The position numbers were made by a program, and so were the translations under genes. Shown here piece by piece: positions 13,664 to 25,274 of a DNA stretch of 56,281 nucleotides (within the stretch, counting starts at the first letter, position 1; every line of letters begins with the position of its first letter). Source of the stretch: Ectocarpus siliculosus (Eukaryota > Sar > Phaeophyceae > Ectocarpales > Ectocarpaceae); the NCBI GenBank assembly GCA_000310025.1, contig FN649748.1, forward strand, positions 2,827,836-2,884,116, in the 5' to 3' direction. Below the pieces are notes generated by a model, which was not told where the DNA came from, made no database searches, and saw only the letters and a list, made by a program, of their open reading frames with translations.

Positions 13664-13755
13664 GGGGGCATACTCATGTATTGCGTGCCTTTAGTTGGTG
13701 TTCCATTGCCCGCGCGTCCTCGAAAGGACAGAGCATTGTTCCCACGGACCCGGAG
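13664..13755 (+). repeat. Dispersed repeat, copy A (inverted partner at 53583-53677)
   Basis: The segment runs from a G-run through GGCATACTCATGTATTGCGTGCC to GCGTCCTCGAAAGGACAGAG and GCATTGTTCCCAC. The reverse complement of 53583-53677 carries the same order of blocks with roughly 70 percent identity by eye. This indicates an interspersed repeat family. Its type is unknown and no terminal repeats were identified. Confidence 0.55.
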
Positions 13756-14716
13756 GGGGAGTATCTGCGCAAGAAACAAGTCCGGCCATTTGTTTCGTGG
13801 TACCAAATCACCGAATTTGACAGTTGGAGAGAGAGGTACATGACCCATGACACGAGATATTTCGTTGCTTAAAAAGACGGCAAGCCAAGTAAGATTGCCA
13901 CCGTTGAACAAAAAACGTATCTAGCCTCAAGTGTACCACAGCTCTGCACAATCACAAAGGAACCCAAACGGGGACACGCACACACTTACATACCAGCGCC
14001 GCAAAGCACGAGGGGGATACGTTCAGAGAAGAGCCGCTCTCTGGCGCCGACACACCCGCAAGCAGGAATTGCGCTCAACCTACGCGAACGGTGCCACAAA
14101 AACCGCTACAAAAACTTGCGCCCTACCCGCCGACTCAACTCAACGCACACACGGCCTTCCCCCCTTGCTGAGAGACTTCGTACCCACAGGCGACTTGGCG
14201 AGAGGATCCTCGTCTTGCACGCCAGGCGACACCAAGATGGTTCGTGGGACAGAAATGATTTCGTTGAGCTTCTTTGGCAAACAAATGGGTGTGATCACAC
14301 CCTCAGACAACAACGTTCTCGATAACAAAAAAGTACAACGGGACACGAAAGGGGTCTACGCAGAATAAAAATACCGCCATCTGGGTACGCGTCCGGCAAA
14401 AATCCAAGGGAGAAGCCGTCACCCCCCCGCCATCCTAGCGAGGTAGGTCCCTGGGGCTGTGCGGTGCATTACAATCGAGCCCTTGGGGTCTCGACTATTA
14501 CTGCATGGCTTGCGCTATCTCTTCAATGTCTTCGAGGTTAAGCTTGGAGACGACCGCCCGATGTTGCTGTTGGGGGCGACGCGGGGTGCGACAGCGGGCA
14601 TGCGTGGGGAGCGACGGGGGAACAACGCAACGCTCGAGGTCATCGTTTGGTGGTCAATCAACCGGCCTGGCTGAGGTGTGGTAACAAAAAAAGTATCACA
14701 AAAAATCTTCGAGATA
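13756..14716. other. Stretch without recognised gene
   Basis: Short overlapping frames only, none with recognisable domains or paired splice sites. Confidence 0.5.
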
Positions 14717-15330
14717 CCGTAAACGACGGAGTTTTCCCCCGGGGAGGGGAGCGTTTTTTCTTCTGAAACCAAACCCCCGGGGGGAAATTGACAACCGCGG
14801 GGGAGTTAGTTTTTTTTTTCCCAACGCTACCCCGGGGGGATTCCCCCCCCGGGCGTGTGTGCAAAATAATGATGGCGCACACACCACACACACAGAGAGT
14901 GTCGATAAGATTTAGCCCCGGCATGCCATGGTACGTTTTATCTGGACTCCAGGGATGATAAATGCAAGAATATGACTCTAAAACGAAAGTATTTCACCAT
15001 AAAACAGCAGCGAGGGTCAAGTGACAAACGGTACACCTAAATCTCGCTCGAAGCGTAGATCTGCAAATGAATTTTCCTTCCCGTATCATGCTTTTTGTGC
15101 TCCGCGATGCAACAAAATCTACTCAGAAAATAAGGGAAATACATGCCCCCCGGGGGAACTCGTGGGAAAACTGGTACCCCGGGGGGAAATTGAAACACCC
15201 GGGGGGATCTTTTTCTTTGGTCGAAAACGATCTACCTCGGGGCCAACTCAAAGAAACTATGCTTCCAGGCCGAAAAGGTAATGGCGGGGGGGGAAACTCT
15301 ACTACGGGGGGAAAACTCCGTCGTTTACGG
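14717..15330. mobile_element. Small TA-flanked terminal-inverted-repeat element (MITE-like)
   Basis: The left end, 14717-14740, reads CCGTAAACGACGGAGTTTTC followed by CCCC. The right end, 15307-15330, is its perfect 24-base reverse complement. Both ends are flanked by TA (14715-14716 and 15331-15332), as expected for insertion by a Tc1/mariner-type transposase. The 614-bp interior has no transposase frame. It is made of runs of C or G and repeated CCCCGGGGGGAAATTGA-like blocks that partly mirror each other. I infer a non-autonomous element whose mobiliser is elsewhere in the genome. Confidence 0.75.
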
Positions 15331-16372
15331 TAGTAAGGAAATTTGCCTTTGCCGGAGATTTCGTTGTGCTGGAAACATTTGTTCGGACCAGCACTGTCAC
15401 AAAAGTCGTTTGGGTTTAACGTGCGGCGTGGTTGTCGTCCAAGCTAACTTCAAGGTTCCAACACGCGACGGTGCCGCGGTCTCAAGGGTGCACGAAGAAG
15501 AGTGAAACAACACCCGCCTACTACAAGGGGTGGAAATCGAAACCAAATCAGAGGCGTGGTACTTTTGAGCAAGTTCAACAAACATTTCTTGGGCCTTCAG
15601 TTTTCACGGGGTTTAAGGGTATCGCCGCCTCTGGAGGTGCCTAGGTTTGCAATACGCATTCTCCGTGCACCCTTGCCGGTCCACAAGAAAAAAAAACTCG
15701 TCAGTGCCAGGAAGACCGCATGCATTGCAATCGAAAAAGGCTTCAAACTACCCCCAGCTTGAGAGTCTGCAGCCCTGCAGTAGCCGCTAGCACCAGTGAG
15801 CTCAGGCCTGGGGTCCAAAGTTAACGAGCCCCCCTCGGCGTCTGGATGTACATGAGCACGCAAAAGCAACTTGAAAAAAATGAAATCGGTGCGCGAGGGT
15901 AGCTCGCTGCAGTCAAGTCGCTGAAAAACTCATCCTGTGCATGGGGGAAGTCATACGTGTACGACAAAACTTGACTCCAAAAGACGAGTACAACAGAGCT
16001 AGCCGTGAGGCACCCAAGCTGTTCCGAGTTGGCATACTGCGAGTCTTTCGTCCACGCCTCTCTCGGATCCAATATTTGCACATTCGACTTGCACCTTGGC
16101 CTGAGGAAAAATGTTCTGCGGGTGTGCGCTTGTCTGTTTCGCTAACGGAGCACCCGCTTCGGGGATCTTCTGAAGCTGAACCGATTTCGAAGGTCTTGAT
16201 TCGGGAAAGGGCTCCGGCGTATCACTGACCCATACTCTGAGACTACGTTGGAAGATGAGACTTTCAACCAACACACCCATGACACAGAACAGAACGGTGC
16301 GCAAAGTCATTGCCAACATTTACTATCATTAGACAACAACCCATGCCCACGATACGTACGCGCGTTAGTCAC
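15331..16372. other. Stretch without firmly recognised gene
   Basis: A minus-strand frame near 16000-16320 could hold the next exon of the gene whose exon lies at 16373-16650. No acceptor with a convincing phase was found. Nothing else is recognised. Confidence 0.4.
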
Positions 16373-16650
16373 CTTTCGGAAGGCCACCTTAACCTTCGTT
16401 GAACGCCCTCTGTCGCCGGGGTACTTCCCGTCCACCCAGGCATCGAACTCCTTCAAAAACTCGACCGGATCGATAAGGTCTGGTCTCGTAGTGTCTGCAT
16501 CTGCTCCCGCCCCTGCATCCCCCCCCGGTAATGCCTGCTGAGTGTGCGCGCTTTCCAGGCCACCACCTCCTGCCGCCGCTGCCTCCGCCAATACCTTTTC
16601 TGCCTCCGCCCTCTCTTCTTTCGTCAGCGGTTGTCGCTGTGATTGGTCGT
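16373..16650 (-). CDS. Internal exon of an unrecognised minus-strand gene, truncated by the assembly gap
   Basis: Read on the minus strand, the frame contains LTKEERAEAEKVLAEAAAA, a Gly/Ala-rich linker, then DLIDPVEFLKEFDAWVDGK, and ends KVKVAFRK at a good donor (AAG|GTGACT; exon end 16373, phase 0). The charged helix and the compact DPVEFLKEFDAWV segment look conserved rather than random. The upstream border is uncertain because the sequence deteriorates into long G and C runs before the N gap. Family unknown. Confidence 0.5.
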
Positions 16651-16659
16651 GTTTCCCAG

Positions 16660-16861
16660 GGGGGCGCACGGGGCGGGGGGCGGGGGGCGGGGGGGGGGGG
16701 GGGGGGGCCACCCTTAAAATTTTCTGCCCTAAGGGGGAAAAAATTTGCCCCCCCCCCCCCCGGGGGGGGGGAATTTTTTCCCCAGGGACCAAACCCGAGG
16801 GGCAAATTTTTTTTTTTTTTTTTCCAAAGGGGGGCCCAAAAGGGTTTCCCCAATTCAATTA
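16660..16861. other. Low-quality homopolymer-stretched sequence next to a gap
   Basis: Long runs of G, C and T of inflated length alternate here (for example G-runs near 16685-16706, C then G runs near 16750-16770, a T-run near 16808-16822). They abut the N block. The pattern is typical of a failing read tail, so proteins predicted here should not be trusted. Confidence 0.75.
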
Positions 16862-16961
16862 NNNNNNNNNNNNNNNNNNNNNNNNNNNNNNNNNNNNNNN
16901 NNNNNNNNNNNNNNNNNNNNNNNNNNNNNNNNNNNNNNNNNNNNNNNNNNNNNNNNNNNNN
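16862..16961. other. Scaffold gap (100 N)
   Basis: Exactly 100 N, the usual placeholder for a gap of unknown size. Confidence 0.99.
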
Positions 16962-17294
16962 AAGCCGGGACGGAGCACGCCGGGTTCTCACCGGACCAGG
17001 CTCTCACATCACCAAGCGCGAAGCGCCGTGAGGTATTTGGCGAGTCGCATGAAGGGTGAGCTGCATCCTGCTAAGGGTGTTCGGCATCTTGTGCTTACTT
17101 CCTTGCGTACGGATGACAGCTACGTATGACTTAATTTATTTTCTGGTGCTTTCACTTCCAGAGACAGTTGTAAGCACTGTGTAACTGCCTCGAGGAAGCT
17201 TGACCATTTTAACACAACGTGGTGCGATCATCCCCCGTTGCGCGGAGTGAGGTTTCTCGACCCCGCACAACATGATCTACTCGACCACCATTAT

Positions 17295-17338
17295 GGTTAC
17301 CGCCAAAAAAAAAAACGAGGTAAAAAAAAACGGTAACC
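17295..17338. repeat. Short A-rich hairpin
   Basis: GGTTACCG (17295-17302) and CGGTAACC (17331-17338) are perfect inverted 8-mers around an A-rich loop, just upstream of the 66-bp tandem repeat. Confidence 0.5.
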
Positions 17339-17366
17339 TGGTTGCCGAGTTCACGAAGTGAATTGT

Positions 17367-17553
17367 CTTGTTTTACAACGTCGTTGCCAAGCGACGAAAA
17401 CCCAATCCCGATGGCAAACACGGAGTGGGGGGCTTGTTTTACAACGTCGTTGCCAAGCGACGAAAACCCAAACCCCGATGGCAAACACCGGGGGGGGCGG
17501 CTTGTTTTACAACGTCGTTGCCAAGCGACGAAAACCCAACCCCGTTCGGGGGG
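17367..17553 (+). repeat. Tandem repeat, about 66 bp x 3
   Basis: Three units start with CTTGTTTTACAACGTCGTTG at 17367, 17433 and 17500 (spacing 66 and 67). Each continues GCCAAGCGACGAAAACCCAA, then a GATGGCAAACAC block (lost in the third copy) and a G-run. Copies are nearly identical apart from the G-run length, so the duplication is recent or homogenised. Confidence 0.85.
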
Positions 17554-17559
17554 GGGGGG

Positions 17560-19053
17560 GGGGGGGTAGTAAAAAGAGGAGCTCGTGCAGAATTGATAGA
17601 AGAGCGTGTGCGCTCCTCTTGTAATAGAGGCCTCCGACCTGCTTGTGTGCGTCAAGGACACACGGCTGTCGCTTGGATACGAAGTCTGGCAACGGTTGCT
17701 GGATACCGAGCAGGGCTCACAGCAGAGTAGGTAGGCTCGTGACACCCACCCTCTATTGCTGACGCTCCCAGCCCGAGGGCTACAAAAACTCCCACTTCTT
17801 GTGACTGCGTCAAGATTCGTACTCACGTCCAAACGTCAAGAAGATTGCGAAATCACCCACTGAACACATGCAAGTGAATCGGACAATCAGACAGCCCTCT
17901 TCCGTCTCAACGGCAGTGTGTTGCGGGTTGGGTCCAACAGCAGTTGATCTTCAGCAGTATGCAAGAACAACCGCATCCGCACCTATCGAGCCTTTTCTTG
18001 CGCGGCCCGCACGTCGTGCAATATTTGACACAATAGGTTGCATGAACATTCTTCGTATGCTTAGCAGTGCGCGTACTCAATGATGCTACAGCAGTATTTA
18101 GTCTCAAGCCCCGACAGCAGTGTAGTGCTCCCCCAGGCCGAAGCATGCCCCTGGTGCCAGGTTCGGCGGCGAAGCCTTGCCGCACGAGCGTCAACTAAAT
18201 ATGTGACAGGCACCAACAGCAGTAGTCCACACTGCAATCGTATGGCATTATCAGCCCACAGCAGCAATCATGCATGATCCATACCTTCTCTACGCCGCCA
18301 TTTCCGTTCTCTATCTTGCCCTGGTTACTCCTCGTGGCCGGCTGGTGAAAGTCCGGCCCTCGAACCTTCCGGTACTGCCGCAGGGCCCGCAGGAGACTTG
18401 CCTCGTTCATCGCGCGCAAACGGTCTTACCCCACGCAAGCATCCAATACGTTCACAAACACGAATCAACCCAGCTGTGAGGGTATCGGGCTTAGCCGTGT
18501 TGGCAGGCAGAGAGAGAGAGAGAGGACAAGGGTGCGACCAGGGCAGTGATGTGTGAGAGGCGGTGCTGTTGTCGGGAGAATAGAGGTATGCAATGGTAAA
18601 TATTATTCGCGTGCCCCCCCCCCAGACGGCCGCGATTAAAAACCCCACCGGTCCGAAACGGCTCGCGAACAGTACACGAAGCCTTTCACGTTTCGACTAC
18701 ATTCGACTACATTCCACCAGCTTCGACGACGACGAGAACGAAACAGCAGGTTGAACACGTAGCATTACTTGTAGAGCTTGATTACTTGCCCATACTATCC
18801 CCACTGAATACCTATAGTCTATATTTGCAGCATACGCCATTTGGGACTGGTAGAAAGTACTCACGTAGTCCATCATTTGCAGCGCACACAAGCTTGGTGC
18901 AACATGAGAGGGAACATGAGCGGCGCAGTTCAAAGTGTGGTAAAGCAGAATGTTGTCGACACGTCGTCTACTGCGGCCGGCCGGTAAAAATGGTTGGCAT
19001 GTGACCTACATTAGACCACACCGCACCTTCAGCGCCAACAAGGTTGGGTCTCC
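17560..19053. other. Stretch without recognised gene
   Basis: Contains a GA run (about 18510-18523) and a C-run (18614-18623). Frames are short and unsupported. The 5' part of the next gene could begin here. Confidence 0.45.
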
Positions 19054-22000
19054 ATGAGCAAGAGATATCTGAACTCGCGAGATGAAGACGAAGAATACTT
19101 CTCAGCCAGCGATGGTGATAGGCAAGATATCTTGCCCTCACAATCAAGTGATGAAATGCCAATGGCACAGGATGGAAACTATCAAGGTCAACAAACGTGT
19201 GGTGCTGTTTGCACCGATGCGGTTGTTGCCAACCACAGCAACGAGTGCGTGAAAACAGAAGCAGGGCACCACTTGCCACCGTTTGTGAATGCGACACGCC
19301 ATCCAGATGATGAGGCGGCACATGTAGCAGGATTCCAACCTGGACAAGATGAGCTAGTTGCAGCAGCACATCCAACCGGGGAGACTTGGCCGCCTGCTGC
19401 GGGCAATTCCAGTAGCTCCAACTTTGGCAACGCCGCCGAACCAGGTGGTTTGAAAGAGGCCACTATCGAGCGTCAAGAAGCAGTCACCAACGCAGAGTCA
19501 GAAGGCTTTCCGGAAGTTGGTCGAGGTTTTATCGAAACGGGTTCTGAGGCCAATGGCGAATTTATGGTGGAAAACAGCCGAACAGAAAATACGGCAGGGT
19601 CGACGGCGGAGAAAGTCGATGAAGTTCATGCTGTTGCATCTTTTGGGGCCATTTCTGTGTCTTCCCTCAAGCTTGGAGTGGCAGAGGTGAGACTATAGGA
19701 AGTTTGACGCAGCAACCTTTCTGTACTTGGCTCCGTGCAACCGCTGTCACCCAGCCTCGCCCATGAGGAAGCATGCAAAAGGATTCATGTCACATTTTTT
19801 CAGAGGTCTGGTGCAGTTTTTCCACCAGTTTTCACTACTTTTCATATTGGTACACGATGGTGGCGCGAAGCGTGCTTCAAGGAGCAAGTAGCGAATTTTC
19901 CCGAACGACGCCAATCAATCATATACTCCGACTTTCAAATTAGTCTATGTCCTTAGCAGCACTTTATATTTTAAAAGTCGAACGGAGACTGGAGTTGTGA
20001 TTCTCCATCCGTGACGCCAATATTGCGCGTCTCAGGACCTCGATGGGGCAGAAAGACCAATCGTCATTCGCTTGAGCGACCAGCATGGGAACCACCGAGA
20101 AACAACCCCGCGGACCTGTTCCAACGTCAACCCATTGGCGCCGAGCGATGGCAGAGCCACAGCGTGGTGCGAAGAGCTTCAGGCGAGTGCCTGTAAGGTT
20201 GTGGCAGATTGCACGCATCGCGTATGGGACACTGTCCCACCCTTTGGATCGGGTATGATGTACTTGGTCACGATAACAGGTGCACCTCGTCCCGCCCACC
20301 GTTGTATCGAGCACCGAGCTCGGAGCCGAAACACATTGTACGACGAAGAACATCACTTTGCATCCCTGTTCTTGGACAAAAAAAAAGCGCTGCGATGTGT
20401 CATTCGAAACACCTTCCCAGTCGATGTCGACAAGAAAGCGTCTGTTGTCCCTCGGCTGTTATTTCCCTGTACACCAACGAGATGGGGCCCATCGTATTCG
20501 TGTCGTTTTCTCCACCCTCCAGATGCCCATTCTTCCCGGTGTGGACGCGATTCTCTTCGAGATTTTTCTCGTAGCCAAGCCCGCCTACACCAACCACGGA
20601 TGCGGCAATCCCGAGACGACGGATACCATCGGCAGCGGCGGCAGCGTGCCCACGCGCCGCGATAGACTAGGACCCGCCAACCCTGCGGACCACCACCACG
20701 AACCACAACAAGGTTCAGGGTCGACCGAAGGGGGTTGCAAAACACCCCGGAGCGGGGGAGCCCCAGCTGATCCGAATCGAGAGTCCCAACCCTACGCTCT
20801 CATTGGCGCCGTGGCGCTCCTGCTGTCGGAGGTCGTAGGGGCGTGGCGCACGATGGAGTCGCCGCTGTTCGACATAGCGGGCGGCGTTGCCGGCAGGATC
20901 AGGATGGCCGCCATAATTGTCGGGCGACCGAACCCAGGGCCTGGAGGACCTCTCGAGGGCGAAAGGCGTCGAAGCCGCGGAGACGCAAAGAGAAGTGAAC
21001 CTCCATCAGCGCTTGAAGATGATGACTGCACGCCAACGAGACTCCCGGCGGCAGAAGTAGCAGAGGCAGAGCGAGGCGGGCCGTGCGGCTGCCGGCGGAA
21101 ATCGGAGTTTTCACCTACATCGCCCTGTTGCTGTCGCCAGCATGGAAGAAGAGGAAGCGGAGGAAGCGGCAGCAGGGGCGGGCTGCCTCCTTTCTCGCGC
21201 AGCGAAGATCCAGCGGGGATTCCTGCTGAGCAAGGCGACTTGCTGGGGGGGGCACCAGCAGCAGCAAAGGTGGGGTGCTGTTCGAGGGTAGGAGCGGTCG
21301 AGATGGTGCCCAAAGCGGTGATACTCTACCGCGGGATGAAGCTCCCCTTCCGATGGCTCAGGAGCGGCACAGCAAGGTTGATGGATAAATCCCTCCGACA
21401 AATGCTTGGTGAGTGACGCATTATGTGCTGGAAGGGGGGTTGTTCGGTAGATGGAACGGGGCCGGGCTGATCACGATTACCTCAGAAATGCTCAAGGGAA
21501 TAATCTCTACTCATGTTAGATTGACACCACCACCCTTGTGACCTGCCCTTGTTGTTTTGATAATGTTTTGGCCTACAACCAAACGCGTTCCGATCGGGAC
21601 AAGTGTATTGGTACTGAAACGGTCGTCTTTCGGACACCATCCCTCACAGTTATGATCCCAACAATGTGCGCAGGGAAACTCGAACTTCTCGCATTGCCTG
21701 TCCTTGACGCCAAGCTGCTATCCTCGGAAAGGCTGGTGGTACGTTTTGGAAGGCGCAACGCTTTTTCAACGGTAAAACGTTAAAGAGCGTTCTCTTTCTG
21801 GAGCAATTGTGTTCCAGAAGTCTATTTAGGTCTCAACAGCGGCCATTCACTCTACGCCCCCCCTTCCTCAGGCCGCTTCCATCTTCCTTTCTCCGGCCTT
21901 TCGACTTGCTATTCCTGCTCCTCACGAGTGCATCTCCACCGTTACGAACGACCAACCAAGTCCTCACTCGCTCACTTCCATTATTCGCTGCTTGTCTCCC

Positions 22001-23944
22001 CCCCCTAAAAACACGCCTCATTCCGCCCTGGCTCGATGTCGCTGGCTCGTTGGTTTCAGGCATCAACGACACGTCCATCGCGTCCCCAGCATTGTACGAC
22101 GTGGACAACGGTGAGCACGTGCGTCTCGATCCCTGCAACGCTTCCGGACGCACGCTATTGGCCGTTTCTGAAGGCGGTTCATCTTCTTCGCCGCAGCACG
22201 TCCGCTCTTCGCGGTCCAGCCGGCGAGTCGGAGGTGAGGAGAACGCCGCAGGCTTATCAACCTCGAAGAACGCATTCACGCACACAAGAGGGCGAGATGA
22301 AGAACGATTCTGCCACCGCTGCCGCTGCCGCCTACGTCGACACGACAAAGCTACTGGATTTGGGCACGATGACGGTCAGGGTTTACGACCTCAGCTGTCC
22401 CTCCCGAAGAAAAACGTCTGCCCGAGTGGAGCTCCATCTGCTATTCGGAGGAGTGCCTCTGACGGGAGCTTGCGCCGCTTCATCCAACACGCCGTCGTCA
22501 CAACAACTACCGGGGACGGCATCGTAGCGGGACTAGCAAAAATATCTCTAGGTTGTGCATGTCTAAACAGTGTTACCGGTGAGAGTGATGTCGCATTTTG
22601 GAAAAAGGGCAACTTCGCAAGAGAGGTAACAGAGCGACAGCAACGGCTAACCCGCAAGCGGGAGGAGAAGAATGCCGAAGAGGAAAAACAGCGCCGGCTA
22701 GAAACAGAGCACGCAAAGGCGGTGGCAGGCAGGCTGGCTCATCGCGTGCTCTGCCGTGTCCGCCGGACGCGGGTCCTGGCGCTCGCGCTGTGGAGATGGA
22801 GGTTGCAGGCGTCGAAGCTGAAACTGCAGCAGGACATGGAGGAGAAGCAGGGACGCGAACACAAGCAGGTAAAATGAAGTCGCTCGGTCATGGAAGGAGT
22901 GCACAGTTGCTCGCTTCGCTGGGTGTATGTTCTGCTCTCTCGGTGCCCTTTGAGAAGGTCGGAGTTTCTCCGCAGTGGCGATGTCAGCTTGCACGTGCTG
23001 ACGGATCACTTATTCTTCAAGTCCTGCTCGCAGTCCACACAGTCGTCTTCACAGGTCCTACGCCTACTCCTGTACTGGGTCTTAAACGAGACTCATCTGG
23101 GTGGGAAACCTAGTGAATATTTCCGGTCCTCTCCCCCGCTCGGCAGGCCATAGCACTTCTGGAAGGTCTTCGAGAAGAAGTCGCTTCGCTGACGGCGACG
23201 GCCTACGAGGGACTGGTGGCGGTTTCAATCGACGCCCTAGAGAGAGACTTGAACGACAGCGACGCGGCCGACCATCAAGGAATGACCGGCCAAAGCGTTA
23301 GCAACGCCACCACTCCAGGTGAGGCATCTGCGGAAGGGTGGCAAGAGTCTCGGAGCTGAGAGAATCACGGAGGCACACACGGAGTCATTTTCCAACCCCG
23401 CATGGCAAAACTTTGAAACGCGGTAGCGTGTTGCTAATGTTCTTCCCGACGTTTGTTTCTCCTGCCATCGTGGGACCCTGGAGGACACAGGGGGAATTCT
23501 GTGAACAGCGACGATGGCAAATTGATTTGACAACAATGGTATCCTGAGAACGCTCTCATAACCGCGGTGATGCGCTAGGTTTCTCGAGCATGAATTTTCT
23601 CAACAGCGCCTGTGCTCCTCGCAAGTCGGACTCACCTAAAGAGCGAAGCTACACTAACTGATCGCCTGCTGTTTTCATTAGCTGGTTTCCCATCGAATTT
23701 TGTCAAGCATCGCCAGTTGTTCTGTCGCCAGTTTCACGCTTGCTGTTAGAGGGCGTGGCGACAACGTCAGCCGGCTGGGTAGAAATGCTCAAACGTGTTA
23801 GCACCTTGGTAACGCTTCTGGAGCAATACGAATCCCCCTGAAGGCCTGTATCCCATCCTAAACCCCTCGCCAACGACTGTCAGATGCGCTGGACAAGGAA
23901 GGCGTAGATCGTGCCGCGACTGCGCTGAAAACGGACATCGCCCG
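19054..23944 (+). CDS. Large disordered/coiled-coil protein, N-terminal exons
   Basis: Proposed exons: 19054-19686, 20523-21408, 22060-22110, 22289-22523, 22571-22868, 23147-23318, 23884-23944. Intron phases agree at each junction (0, 1, 1, 2, 0, 1), and the last exon joins 25275 in phase 2. The ATG at 19054 opens an acidic, Ser/Asn-rich disordered exon. The second exon is Gly/Arg/Ser-rich. The fourth contains a folded-looking stretch, KLLDLGTMTVRVYDL. Exons five to seven form an amphipathic coiled coil, with LTRKREEKNAEEEKQRRLET, then AIALLEGLREEVASL, then ALDKEGVDRAATALKTDIAR. The 47-base gap between 22523 and 22571 is very short for an intron and may be wrong. Whether the first two exons belong to the same gene is inference; the exons at 22571-23944 are well supported. 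I do not recognise a named family. Confidence 0.55.
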
Positions 23945-24214
23945 GTGAGTGGGTTTGCCGAGATAAACTGATAAAACGGAGTACCAGAGAGTCTTACGAT
24001 ACATCCGAGAGTTCGCGAGGGCTGTTCCATGATTCAAACTCGCAAGTCCGACATGGATCAGAGGGGGTGGACCCAGCTGCAGTACAAGTCATTTGTCACA
24101 CTATCGGCGAACTACAGGAGGACTCCACGTCTTGTGGTATATCATGCCCTCCGGCACGCTCACACGCATCATATTTGACAAATGGAATAAGCTTCCAGGG
24201 AAGTCGAAGTTGAC

Positions 24215-25125
24215 CTTCATGGAAGTGGTTCAATGGAAGTGGTCTCCCCTTCGATGGAAGTCACTGTCACTTCCATGGAAGTTAGATGGCTTCCTTCGAA
24301 GTTTTATGGCTTCGTTGACTTCCTTGGACTCTGTTCGTCTGTTTCGCGCTCGAGCTTCCATAAGGCTTCCATGGAAGCCGTAAACAAATTCCACGGAAGC
24401 TAATCCGCTTCCATGGAAGTGTATCAACTTCCATGGAAGCACTCGATATCAACCGCTCGTTGCTTCCATAGAAGTCGCAATTGGGACTTCCACGAAAGCG
24501 CGACGAGCTTGCATGGAAGTTGTACTTCCATGGAAGCTCGTCGCTCGATAAAATCTCTGCTATCTCCATGGAAGCACGAAAAATACCATGAAAGCAACTT
24601 CCAATGAAGTGGATGACAGAGGTCGAAACCGACTTCCGTAGAAGCACCGAAACTTCCATGAAAGCAACTTCCACGGAGGAAGCGTCTGAACACGTGGTCA
24701 TTCCAGCTTCCTAACCCTAACTTCAACCTTAACCCTAACCCAAAGTAACGTCCACGGAAGGGTCTAGGCATGTGGCCATTCCAGCTTCCCTACCCTAACC
24801 CTAACACCCTAGCCCTGGCCCTAGCCCCGAAGGGGACTTCCATGGAAGCTAACCCGAGGCTGAGTACTTCCATGAAAGCTACCCTTAACCTTATGAATAG
24901 CTTCCATCGAAGCCTAAGGTTCGACTTCCATGGAAGCTTTTCCACTTCCATGAGATTTCCGTGGGACTTCCGTGGAAGCTGACTTCCACGGAAGTGGCAC
25001 GTCCACATTTCATATGTTTAGTTCCATGGAGGAAGTGAATATCGCTTCCAGGAAGTGTCATTTTGCGCTTCCATGGAAGTGCAAAACGAGTAGCTTCCAT
25101 GGAAGTGGTCGGCTTCCATGGAAGT
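24215..25125. repeat. Dense array of the palindrome CTTCCATGGAAG inside an intron
   Basis: About thirty exact or one-to-two-mismatch copies of the 12-base palindrome CTTCCATGGAAG lie here at irregular spacings of roughly 10-40 bases. Perfect copies include those near 24271, 24410, 24429, 24525, 24837, 25070, 25094 and 25111. The array fills most of the intron between exons 23884-23944 and 25275-25979. Because the unit lacks stop codons in several frames, it creates spurious open frames on both strands. Confidence 0.85.
24710..24815. repeat. Telomere-like CCCTAA degenerate repeats within the palindrome array
   Basis: Short runs of CCTAACCCTAA occur at 24710-24720, 24727-24741 and 24788-24815. 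They sit inside a local duplication of about 62 bp (CATTCCAGCTTCC followed by the CCCTAA run appears twice). Confidence 0.6.
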
Positions 25126-25274
25126 GAGATCGTTCTATTCGTCCCGATCTCTGCCCGTACTGACCCAGCTAACGCGGCCGCCTTCCGTGGCCGCAGCCAA
25201 ACTACCCGGAACAGGTTTCATACTATGGCACATAGTATTGAGAAATATCAACAATACAACGTAACCCCCAACAG

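Noticed and set aside
17373-17388. TTTTACAACGTCGT resembles the lacZ alpha/vector sequence
   Set aside because: The match is only about 14 bases. The following bases diverge, and the unit recurs three times within a clear 66-bp genomic repeat, so vector contamination is unlikely.
24215-25125. CRISPR-like array
   Set aside because: The repeats are 12-base palindromes with irregular 10-40 base spacing and no uniform spacers, inside a eukaryotic intron.
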